From NCBI GenBank assembly GCA_934467415.1, contig CAKSLQ010000007.1, forward strand, positions 62,001 to 126,000: a stretch of 64,000 nt of DNA, read 5' to 3'. Below the pieces are notes generated by a model. It made no database searches. It saw only the letters and a program-made list of their open reading frames with translations, and had not been told where the DNA came from. Of the stretch, positions 32,656-39,691 are shown in pieces. Made by a program: the position numbers and the translations under genes. Every line of letters begins with the position of its first letter. The stretch's first letter is position 1. Origin of the DNA: an uncultured Eubacteriales bacterium. Its GTDB lineage: Bacteria > Bacillota > Clostridia > Oscillospirales > CAG-272.

Positions 32656-34542
32656 ATGAAACAATTTGAGATGAAGCGTAACGGTGATGCCTTTGAACTG
32701 ACCGACGGCAAGACCGTTTTGCTGACGATCCCCGTCCGCACCGATGCGGCCGATTCTTTTGAGAAAATCGAGGACGGCGCTTTCAGGTGGACGCGCAGGC
32801 TGAATGCGCCCACCGACAGGATGCAGCTGACGTTTGATACGGCGCATGCACCGCTTTATACGGTTGTTCCCGCGGTCAACTACAACGGCAACGGCTGGGG
32901 CGACAGCGAAGAGTATGTCGGCGACAGCTTTGAGGGGACGCCCTGGACCTATGAGTGGCACCGCGTGATGATCCCCGCCTGCACCTATACCGAGATGGAC
33001 AACGACTATGCCGTCGCGATGATGGCGGTGCAGGACGACACGCCATCCTGCTCGATGTACAAGGTCGGGAGCGGCATGGAGCGCCATGCGCTGATCTGGC
33101 CGGAGCAGGCAGGCCCCAAGATGCTCGGCAGACACGAGTGGAAAGAGCCTTATATGGGTACAATGGAGCCGCGCGACACCTTTGAGGCGATCCTCGTCGC
33201 ATTCCCGGTGGAGACGCGCCGCCATCAGATCCGCTCGCTGCTGGATTTTGCATGGCGTTTCTACGGGCACAAGCTGCCCGCGCCGATGCAGCCCGAAGAT
33301 ATGTGGCGCTACAGCATCGCGTTCATGAAGTCGCTCTGGACGCTGGAGAAGGACGGCTTCGTCGCGTTCAACCGCGGCCTTCAGTGGTATAAGTCCACCT
33401 GCTTCTATGCAAAGCGCGATCAGATCAAGTATGAGCTCGGCTGGGTCGGCCAGAGCGCGTCCGCATCCAATACGCTGCTGTATGAGTACCTGCGCACCGG
33501 CGACAAGGACGCCTACGAGAAGGCATCCATGTGCCTCGATGCCTGGCCGAAGTATACGAAGCTCGAGGGCGTAGACGGCCTCGTGCAGATCAAGTTTGAC
33601 GGCGCGCCGGTCGATCAGACCCGCGACATCCCGATCGACGCCTGCAACCTCGGTCAGGGCGCAACGCAGTATTTCCTCGCGGCCGATCTGATGGAGAAGT
33701 GCGGCACGCCCCGCCCCGGATACATCGACTATGCCATGGGGATGGTCAATTTCGTCGTCTCGCATCAGAAGGAGAGCGGCGAGTTTGCAAAGAGCTGGAA
33801 CAAGGACGGCAGTGTCCGCCAGCAGAACGGCACGATCGGCGCATTCCTCATTCCGCCGGTGCTTGAGGCATACAAGCGCACGGGAGACGGGAAGTACCGC
33901 GAAAGTGCGGTCCGCGCCTTTGACTGCTACTACAGGGAGCTGAATGACAACGGCTTTACCACCGCGGGCGCGCTCGATACCTATTGCATCGACAAGGAGT
34001 CCGCATCGCCGCTGCTCGAGGCGGCGCTCGCGCTCTACGATGTCACCAAGGACGAAAAGTATGTTGCCTGCGCCGAGGATGTGGCGTGGTATATCAGCAC
34101 CTGGATGATGCACTATACCGCGAAATACCCGGCGGAGACGACGCTTGCAGAGATCGGCTATGACACGCTCGGCATTACGGCGGTTTCAACGGCGCACAAT
34201 GCGGTTGACCAGTATTGCCTGCGTGATGTCCGCGGCTTCCTCAAGCTCTACGACATCACCGGCAAGAAGCAGTGGCAGGAGCGCGGCACGGCGCTGTGGT
34301 GCGCGGCCTCGCAGCTCATTTCGGACGGTACGCTCTGCATCCGCGGCAAGGTCAGACCCGCGGGCAGCCAGGATGAGGCGGTCTTCCAGACCCGCTGGGG
34401 CAGACCTACGCTGCCGCCCTTCAATCCCTCCGAGTGGCTGGTCATGTGGCCCTGCGCCTTCCGCATGGAGACGCTGCGCGCGACCGAGGACTGGTCGGTC
34501 TTCCGCCGCGGTGTGGACACGATCGACGGCAAAATCGGCTGA
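32656..34542 (+). CDS. Intracellular six-hairpin glycosidase-like protein
   Basis: This 628-residue protein has no signal peptide. Residues 1-190 are beta-rich. From about residue 210 to 600 repeated helix pairs with Trp/Tyr-rich turns suggest an (alpha/alpha)6 barrel: YLRTGDKDAYEKASMCLDAW, AYKRTGDGKYRESAVRAFDC, LYDVTKDEKYVACAEDVAWY and LYDITGKKQWQERGTALWCA are equivalent hairpins. This fold is shared by GH88/GH105, GH127-like and related families; I cannot choose among them. It probably acts on the oligosaccharides imported by the neighbouring transporter. AGGTAG is the only ribosome binding site candidate. Confidence 0.75.
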   Translation: MKQFEMKRNGDAFELTDGKTVLLTIPVRTDAADSFEKIEDGAFRWTRRLNAPTDRMQLTFDTAHAPLYTVVPAVNYNGNGWGDSEEYVGDSFEGTPWTYEWHRVMIPACTYTEMDNDYAVAMMAVQDDTPSCSMYKVGSGMERHALIWPEQAGPKMLGRHEWKEPYMGTMEPRDTFEAILVAFPVETRRHQIRSLLDFAWRFYGHKLPAPMQPEDMWRYSIAFMKSLWTLEKDGFVAFNRGLQWYKSTCFYAKRDQIKYELGWVGQSASASNTLLYEYLRTGDKDAYEKASMCLDAWPKYTKLEGVDGLVQIKFDGAPVDQTRDIPIDACNLGQGATQYFLAADLMEKCGTPRPGYIDYAMGMVNFVVSHQKESGEFAKSWNKDGSVRQQNGTIGAFLIPPVLEAYKRTGDGKYRESAVRAFDCYYRELNDNGFTTAGALDTYCIDKESASPLLEAALALYDVTKDEKYVACAEDVAWYISTWMMHYTAKYPAETTLAEIGYDTLGITAVSTAHNAVDQYCLRDVRGFLKLYDITGKKQWQERGTALWCAASQLISDGTLCIRGKVRPAGSQDEAVFQTRWGRPTLPPFNPSEWLVMWPCAFRMETLRATEDWSVFRRGVDTIDGKIG

Positions 34543-34558
34543 CACGACTGAAAAAGCA

Positions 34559-34596
34559 GGGAAGCGGCGCGTATCGCCGCTTCCTTTGTTTCTTTC
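34559..34596 (+). terminator. Terminator of the glycosidase-like gene
   Basis: GGAAGCGGCG and CGCCGCTTCC form a 10-bp stem followed by TTTGTTTCTTT. Confidence 0.85.
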
Positions 34597-34627
34597 CGAA
34601 AAACGTTGTGCTTTTTGAAAAAAACTG

Positions 34628-34656
34628 TTGACAAGATGCGCACGGTATGGTATACT
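34628..34656 (+). promoter_or_regulatory. Promoter of the tRNA operon
   Basis: TTGACA (34628-34633) and TATACT (34651-34656) have a 17-base spacer and TGG before the -10. Confidence 0.85.
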
Positions 34657-34689
34657 AAATCTCGCGATGTTTCAGAAAAACATCGCTAT

Positions 34690-34766
34690 GGCGGAATAGC
34701 TCAGCTGGCTAGAGCAATCGGTTCATACCCGATAGGTCGTGGGTTCAAGTCCAACTTCCGCTACCA
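34690..34766 (+). tRNA. tRNA-Met (CAT)
   Basis: This 77-base cloverleaf has the 5' arm GGCGGAA, D-arm with GCTCAGCTGG, anticodon stem ATCGG/CCGAT around loop TTCATAC, T-arm GGGTTCAAGTCC, and an encoded CCA. The G1-U72 pair and overall form match elongator tRNA-Met of Bacillota. An isoleucine tRNA with a modified CAT anticodon cannot be fully excluded. Confidence 0.92.
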
Positions 34767-34768
34767 GA

Positions 34769-34843
34769 GGCCCGTTGGTCAAGCGGCTAAGACACCGCCC
34801 TTTCACGGCGGTAACGGGAGTTCGATTCTCCCACGGGTCACCA
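34769..34843 (+). tRNA. tRNA-Glu (TTC)
   Basis: This 75-base cloverleaf starts GGCCCGT, with anticodon stem CCGCC/GGCGG around loop CTTTCAC, T-arm GGGAGTTCGATTCTCCC and an encoded CCA. It lies 2 bases after tRNA-Met, so both come from one transcript. Confidence 0.95.
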
Positions 34844-34844
34844 T

Positions 34845-34871
34845 AACCGGACGCGATGCGTTCGGTTTTTT
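34845..34871 (+). terminator. Terminator of the tRNA operon
   Basis: AACCGGACGC and GCGTTCGGTT pair with one G-U, followed by TTTTT. It lies 24 bases before the CCA-adding enzyme start. Confidence 0.8.
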
Positions 34872-34895
34872 GCTATATGAAAAGAGGTGCTTCGC

Positions 34896-36095
34896 ATGCG
34901 GATTCCGTCGGAAATCGAATATGTATTGCTGCGGCTGGAGGCATGCGGGCACGAGGCATATCTGGTCGGCGGCTGTGTGCGGGATGATCTGCGCGGACAG
35001 ACGCCGGATGACTTCGACGTGACCACCTCGGCGCTGCCGGACGAAACCGAGCGTGCTTTTGCCGGGGATCGGGTCATCGAGACCGGACTGAAGCACGGGA
35101 CGGTCACGGTGCTGCACGGCGGCTTCCCGGTCGAGATCACGACTTACCGCACCGAGGGGACGTACAGCGATGGGCGGCATCCGGACAGCGTGTCGTTTAC
35201 GCGGAGCCTTGCCGAGGATCTTCGCCGCCGCGACTTCACGGTCAACGCCATGGCGATGGACGTGCGCGGCCGGGTGGTCGATCTCTGCGGCGGCAGGGAA
35301 GACCTTGCCGCAAAGCGTCTGCGCGCCGTCGGCGATCCGGCGACCCGCTTTACCGAGGATGCGCTGCGCATTCTGCGTGCATTCCGCTTCGCCGCCAAGC
35401 TCGGATTTTCGATTGAGCCCGCCACCCTTGCGGCGGCGGTTTCACTCGCGCCGCGTCTGCGGCTGGTCTCGCGGGAGCGCGTCTTTGCCGAGTTGACCAA
35501 GCTCATCTGCGCGCCGTATGCGCAGGCGGCCTTGACGCTGATGGCGGACGGCGGCGTGTTTGACTGCCTGTTTGACGCGCCGCAGATCAACCGCCGCGCG
35601 TTTTCCTACATGCACCGCTTGCCCGCACGCGCCGATATTCGCATGGCAGCGCTGTTTTACGGAGACCCGGGAGCGGAGCTGCATGTCGCCTCGCTGAAGC
35701 CGCCTGCGGCGCTTCTGCGCCGCGTGGAGGGCATTCTGCATGCCGCCCCGCCCGCGGCCGACATGCCGTCGCTGCGCCGCTTTGTCTATGCGCACGGCGC
35801 GGATGCCGCGCGCGACGCGGCGCTTGTGCTGGCCGCAGAACAGGCGGCGCAGGCGGAGCTGCCGATGCGGCTGGACGCGCTGCTTGCGCAGGAGGACTGC
35901 TTTGCGCTCTGCGATCTGCAAGTGAACGGCGACGATGCCCGCGCGGCCGGCTTTTCCGGCGCGGCCATCGGACGGGCGCTGGAGGCCGTGCTTTTCGCGG
36001 TCTTTGACGGCAAAATCGACAATTCCCGCCCCGCCGAATTGGAATTTCTTTTGTCACTCGGCACAAAAGCGGTTGACACGGAAAGCAAAGTATAG
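34896..36095 (+). CDS. cca: CCA-adding enzyme / tRNA nucleotidyltransferase
   Basis: This 399-residue class II nucleotidyltransferase has YLVGGCVRDDLRG near residue 25, the metal-binding TPDDFDVTTSA, RRDFTVNAMAM near residue 115 and the template motif EDALRILRAFRFAAKLGF. It adds or repairs the 3' CCA of tRNAs. The ATG at 34896 is chosen over the GTG at 34887 because AAAGAGG ends at 34887. It lies directly behind two tRNA genes but after their terminator. It could be a poly(A) polymerase relative, but the length fits the CCA enzymes. Confidence 0.9.
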   Translation: MRIPSEIEYVLLRLEACGHEAYLVGGCVRDDLRGQTPDDFDVTTSALPDETERAFAGDRVIETGLKHGTVTVLHGGFPVEITTYRTEGTYSDGRHPDSVSFTRSLAEDLRRRDFTVNAMAMDVRGRVVDLCGGREDLAAKRLRAVGDPATRFTEDALRILRAFRFAAKLGFSIEPATLAAAVSLAPRLRLVSRERVFAELTKLICAPYAQAALTLMADGGVFDCLFDAPQINRRAFSYMHRLPARADIRMAALFYGDPGAELHVASLKPPAALLRRVEGILHAAPPAADMPSLRRFVYAHGADAARDAALVLAAEQAAQAELPMRLDALLAQEDCFALCDLQVNGDDARAAGFSGAAIGRALEAVLFAVFDGKIDNSRPAELEFLLSLGTKAVDTESKV

Positions 36096-36101
36096 TACAA
36101 T
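36073..36101 (+). promoter_or_regulatory. Promoter of the 95-residue unknown protein
   Basis: TTGACA (36073-36078) and TACAAT (36096-36101) have a 17-base spacer. The -35 lies in the last codons of the CCA-adding enzyme gene. Confidence 0.8.
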
Positions 36102-36134
36102 ATAAGTGTTGAAAAATTCAGAGGAGGTGCGGAA

Positions 36135-36422
36135 ATGGCAGAAGAAGTGAATTACATTGAATACAAGGGCAGAGCCTTCGTTCGCGAGAACGACACCATC
36201 TGCTACGGCAATATGACCGATAAGTGCATTTTGTATATGCTCATCATGTCCTACAAAAAGTTCGGCGATACCGAAATTCCGGATAAGGTTCTCATCCAGA
36301 TCCTGTCCACCGACAAGACAAAATCCTTTGCAGACCGGATCATCAAGCAGGGCGAGAAAAAGGGATTGTTTGAGGCAATGGATATCGGGGTGATATGGCT
36401 CGAGCGTGCCCTCGCCTCTTGA
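36135..36422 (+). CDS. Small protein of unknown function
   Basis: This 95-residue protein begins MAEEVNYIEYKGRAFVREN and contains YGNMTDKCILYMLIMS and ending GLFEAMDIGVIWLERAL. It has a strong promoter, AGGAGGT before the ATG and no membrane segment, so it is very probably expressed. The regular mix of strands and helices suggests a compact alpha/beta cytoplasmic protein. I do not recognise a characterised family and assign no function. Tandem repeats follow directly after the stop. Confidence 0.75.
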   Translation: MAEEVNYIEYKGRAFVRENDTICYGNMTDKCILYMLIMSYKKFGDTEIPDKVLIQILSTDKTKSFADRIIKQGEKKGLFEAMDIGVIWLERALAS

Positions 36423-36753
36423 GGTACGGGCGGTTTATTTGGAGCAGACCAAAAAGGCAAGCACAACATTGCTTGCCTTTTCTATTTTCGCTGTATCGCT
36501 TGCCGTATGCTCGATACGGCTGCGCCATACAGCGAAAATTCCGCTCACAACTAAACCGCCCTCGGCATGGTGCGAACATGGCGGACAGAGGCGGCAGGTA
36601 CGGGCAGTTTATTTGGAGCAGACCAAAAAGGCAAGCACAACATTGCTTGCCTTTTCTATTTCCGCTGTATCGCTTGCCGTATGCCCGATACGGCTGCGCC
36701 ATACAGCGAAAATTCTGCTCATAACTAAACCGCCCTCGGCATAGTGCGAACAT
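36422..36753 (+). repeat. 174-bp tandem duplication of a terminator-linked hairpin (copies 2 and 3)
   Basis: Unit 1 runs 36422-36595 and unit 2 36596-36753, period 174, with only scattered differences. Each unit holds GGAGCAGACC, then a terminator (AAAAAGGCAAGC with GCTTGCCTTTT at 36451-36482 and 36625-36656), then a larger hairpin CGCTGTAT..ATACAGCG with CGCTTGCCGTATG inside, and TAAACCGCCCTCGGCAT. Open frames in it mirror the repeat and are not genes. Confidence 0.88.
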
Positions 36754-36764
36754 ACGTTGCTTTC

Positions 36765-36925
36765 AAGCCTTCCCCGGCGGGGGGAAGACGGGGACGGAAA
36801 CGCAAAGCGTTTCCAATGAGTTTCCCTTGCGGGAAACATCACGCTTGCGGTGGAAGGAGTTTTGCACTTCTGCAAAAAACTCCCCCAGTCACCTGTCGGT
36901 GACAGCCCCCTCACCGAGGGGGCTG
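36765..36925. repeat. Dispersed palindromic repeat, copy B
   Basis: It has the same right half as the copy at 10.8 kb: GGAAGGAGTTTTGC, AACTCCCCCAGTCACC, GGTGACAGCCCCCTCACC. The left half contains GGAAACGCAAAGCGTTTCC and GAGTTTCCCTTGCGGGAAAC. It lies between convergent genes. Confidence 0.85.
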
Positions 36926-36987
36926 AAAATGTTACAAAAGCCATGGTGAAACGGGTCGTCGAGGGCGACGACCCGACCCATGGTGAC

Positions 36988-37017
36988 AAAAAAGCAAGCG
37001 AAATCGCTTGCTTTTTT
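36988..37017. terminator. Bidirectional terminator
   Basis: AAAAAAGCAAGCGA and TCGCTTGCTTTTTT form a near-perfect palindrome just after the GH43-like gene on the minus strand. Confidence 0.88.
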
Positions 37018-37025
37018 CTATCTGT

Positions 37026-39563
37026 TTATGCATTTAGCAGCTTCTGCACGAGCAGCAGGCCGTCGCGCGCGGTGACGGCTTCGTCGCCGTCGAGGTCGGC
37101 GGCGGCTGTATCAAAGCTGTCCGGCACGGTATGCCCCGCGGCGCGGCGCAGGAGCAGGATGACGTCTGCGAGGGTGATCTTGCCGTCGCCGTTGACGTCG
37201 CCGTAGTGGACGATCGGCGCCGCGGCGCAGACATAGCCGTCACCGGCGAGGGCGGTGACATGAATCCGGCCGTCGTCACCGACCGCGCCATCAAGCCGCG
37301 TGATATACGCGCCGCGCACACGGTAGAGCAGGCGTCCGTCCGCGGCGGGCAAAGTTGCCGCAAAGGCGCCTGCGGCCTGCGTGCCGCTCGTTTCCACAGC
37401 ATACAGCGTGAAGGCGGCGTCCGTGCGGGCGGCGATGCTGTCATACAGTGCGCCGGAGGTTCTTTCCGAAGTCTTGCAGACGGTACCGAACCCGCGCACC
37501 TTTTCGGCAAGCGGCGTCGGATTGAGCTGCGTTTGGTAGACGGTATCGGGGGGTGCTGCATAGGTGGAGCCGTCTCCAATCACCACGCCGGTCTTGGCGT
37601 TCACGCTGTACGGCTCGACAAAGGCGTTGCGGGATTTGCGCTTGCCGTTTTCATCGGTGGTTGTGCTGCCTCTGTAGGCGTGGTAGCAGATCCAGCGGTT
37701 GCCGGAAAGATCCGTGAGATAGGAGGCGTGTCCCGTGCCGCAGAGCTCGTCCGTCTTTTGCAGGATCGGCGTGGACTTTTTCATCCAGTTGGTCGCAAGC
37801 AGGGGATTGCCGCCCTTGTAGGTCAACTGCCCGAGGCAGTAATACGGCGTCCAGTAGCCGCTGCCCGCGTAGACGATGAAGACCGAGCCGTCGTCGCCGT
37901 AGACGGCGGTGGAGCCCTCCACAACCTGCGGGTACCATTTTTGATTGCCGTTTTTATCCCGTCCGGCAAAGCCATAGCCGCCCTTTTCCCAGTCGTAGGT
38001 CGGCGTACAGATTACGGTCGGCGTGCCGACGACCGTCCACGGATTCTTAAACTTCGCGATGCAGATGACCTGATGGAAATCCGATGTGCCGCGGCCGACT
38101 TCGGAGACAAAGGTGATGTAGGGCTTGCCGCCGATGCGGATGACCGAGCAGCCGCCGCAAAGTTCGGCGTCGTTGTAGTCGCTGTCGGGGAAGGTCACAA
38201 GCTGCGGCACATTGACCTCGCCGGTCACCGGATGCCCCCAGCGCCCGAGCAGGTTGTCGCCGTCCAGGCACTTGATGACATAGGCGCGCTGCCCGCTGTT
38301 GACCGAGCCGCTCTCATCCGCCTCGCCGCTGGAACCGCCGACAAAGCAGTACCAGCCCGCCGCGTCCGTGCCGACATCGCTTGCGCTGAAATAATGGATC
38401 TCGGGCGACCAGAGGTTCTTCGACCATGCTTGACCGCTCGCGGGCTGGTAGATGACCTTGCCCACGGCGGTGGCAAAATCGCCGAGGTTTGCCGCGCGGT
38501 AGAGCGTCAGCGCACTGCCGCCGGTGGCGATGTAGTAATAGCTGCCGCCATAGGTGAACAGCCACGGGTCCGCACCGTTTGTGCGGATCATGTTGCCGAA
38601 GGAAATGCTGCCGACAACCGCCGCATCCGGCAGGACTGCGTTGTCCATGTACAGAAAGTTCTCCGCAAAGCCGGGGCAGCCGGTGACGGCGGCAAGGTGT
38701 GTGAAGTCGCCGCCGTACAGGTACAGCGCATAGGAGCCTTCCCGATAAGCGCCGCGCGCGCTGTTGATGCTTGCGTCAATCGCGCCGCCGATTCTGCCGC
38801 CGGTGACCGTGACGGTGACGGCGGCTGCGAGTACACTTGTGTCGGCGGTCGGAATCAGCGCCATGATGCCGTTTTCGATCTCACCGCCGTTTACCGTGAT
38901 TGTCAGATTGCCGAGATAGTTTCCCTCGGGCGCGCCGTAGACGCGGTCGGTGATCCGACCGCCGTTCACCGTGACGGCGATGTCGGTGGAATAGCTCACC
39001 GCGCTGCTCGACGAGCCGCCGCGCACACGGTACCATGTGCCGCTGTTGACCGTCAGATCGCAGCTTTTCCGCTGGGGCATTGTGCCGCCGCCGAGGAGGC
39101 TCATGTAGTTTGTCGCAGCGCCGCTGTAGGTGCAGCGGATGCCGTCACCGATCGTCAGCTTGCTGAAATAGCCGTGGATACCGACGCCGTTCTTCGTATT
39201 TTCGATGTTGAGATCGCAAAATTCGGTCTCGCCGCCGCAGAAATAGGAGGCGGCAAAGTACAGCGTTGCTTTCGCCGTCTTGCGATAGTCCGTGCCGCCG
39301 CAGACGGAGGTGATCGTCACCGCTCCCGTCGTGCGCGGCGCGGCAAACTTATCGGCAATCGTGTACGGGCCGCAGATGACAACCGTGCCGCCGTCCGCCA
39401 CGGCGGTCAGCGCCGTGCGCAGGTCGCCGAGCGGCGCTGCCGCGGTCGCACCGCTGCCTGTGCCGCCGTCCTTAACGAATACGACATTGTCTGCCGCGGC
39501 TGCCGAGCAGACCAGCAGAAGCATAAGCCCCGCAAGCAGGACGATGTGCAAAAACTTCTTCAT
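37026..39563 (-). CDS. Secreted GH43-like protein with dockerin
   Basis: This 845-residue protein has a signal peptide (IVLLAGLMLLLVCSAAAADN). Residues 30-290 form a repeat-rich beta domain with NGGRITDRVYG and VTVTGGRIGGAID, like a short beta-helix. Residues 300-690 look like the five-bladed propeller of GH43-type arabinofuranosidases or xylosidases: PWLFTYGGSYYYIATGG, SPEIHYFS, AELCGGCSVIRIGGKPYITF and GTGHASYLTDLSGNRWICYH. The C-terminus is a type I dockerin pair, GDVNGDGKITLADVILLLRR and ADLDGDEAVTARDGLLLVQK. The ATG at 39563 has GGAGGG upstream. A dockerin implies docking to a cohesin, none of which is in view. Confidence 0.85.
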   Translation of the reverse strand: MKKFLHIVLLAGLMLLLVCSAAAADNVVFVKDGGTGSGATAAAPLGDLRTALTAVADGGTVVICGPYTIADKFAAPRTTGAVTITSVCGGTDYRKTAKATLYFAASYFCGGETEFCDLNIENTKNGVGIHGYFSKLTIGDGIRCTYSGAATNYMSLLGGGTMPQRKSCDLTVNSGTWYRVRGGSSSSAVSYSTDIAVTVNGGRITDRVYGAPEGNYLGNLTITVNGGEIENGIMALIPTADTSVLAAAVTVTVTGGRIGGAIDASINSARGAYREGSYALYLYGGDFTHLAAVTGCPGFAENFLYMDNAVLPDAAVVGSISFGNMIRTNGADPWLFTYGGSYYYIATGGSALTLYRAANLGDFATAVGKVIYQPASGQAWSKNLWSPEIHYFSASDVGTDAAGWYCFVGGSSGEADESGSVNSGQRAYVIKCLDGDNLLGRWGHPVTGEVNVPQLVTFPDSDYNDAELCGGCSVIRIGGKPYITFVSEVGRGTSDFHQVICIAKFKNPWTVVGTPTVICTPTYDWEKGGYGFAGRDKNGNQKWYPQVVEGSTAVYGDDGSVFIVYAGSGYWTPYYCLGQLTYKGGNPLLATNWMKKSTPILQKTDELCGTGHASYLTDLSGNRWICYHAYRGSTTTDENGKRKSRNAFVEPYSVNAKTGVVIGDGSTYAAPPDTVYQTQLNPTPLAEKVRGFGTVCKTSERTSGALYDSIAARTDAAFTLYAVETSGTQAAGAFAATLPAADGRLLYRVRGAYITRLDGAVGDDGRIHVTALAGDGYVCAAAPIVHYGDVNGDGKITLADVILLLRRAAGHTVPDSFDTAAADLDGDEAVTARDGLLLVQKLLNA

Positions 39564-39613
39564 AGAAACCCTCCGCGTTTTTACCCTGTCAATCGATGGC
39601 AACATTTGTCCCT

Positions 39614-39643
39614 ATTATAACAGACCGATTTGTACAATGTCAA
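39614..39643 (-). promoter_or_regulatory. Promoter of the GH43-like gene
   Basis: On the minus strand TTGACA (39643-39638) and TATAAT (39619-39614) have an 18-base spacer. Confidence 0.8.
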
Positions 39644-39646
39644 TGC

Positions 39647-39676
39647 AAAAAGCGGCATAAAAATGCCGCTTTTTTG
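39647..39676 (-). terminator. Terminator of the two-component system
   Basis: AAAAAGCGGCAT and ATGCCGCTTTTT form a perfect stem with an AAAA loop, 15 bases after the kinase stop. Confidence 0.88.
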
Positions 39677-39691
39677 TACAAACCGATTGTG

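Noticed and set aside
36395..36753. Open frames of about 110 codons on both strands in the tandem repeat
   Set aside because: Both strands are open only because the 174-bp unit has no stops in those phases; translations repeat the unit and have no promoter or ribosome binding site.
36422..36753. CRISPR array
   Set aside because: Only two long units of 174 bp with hairpins; no short repeat-spacer pattern and no cas genes.
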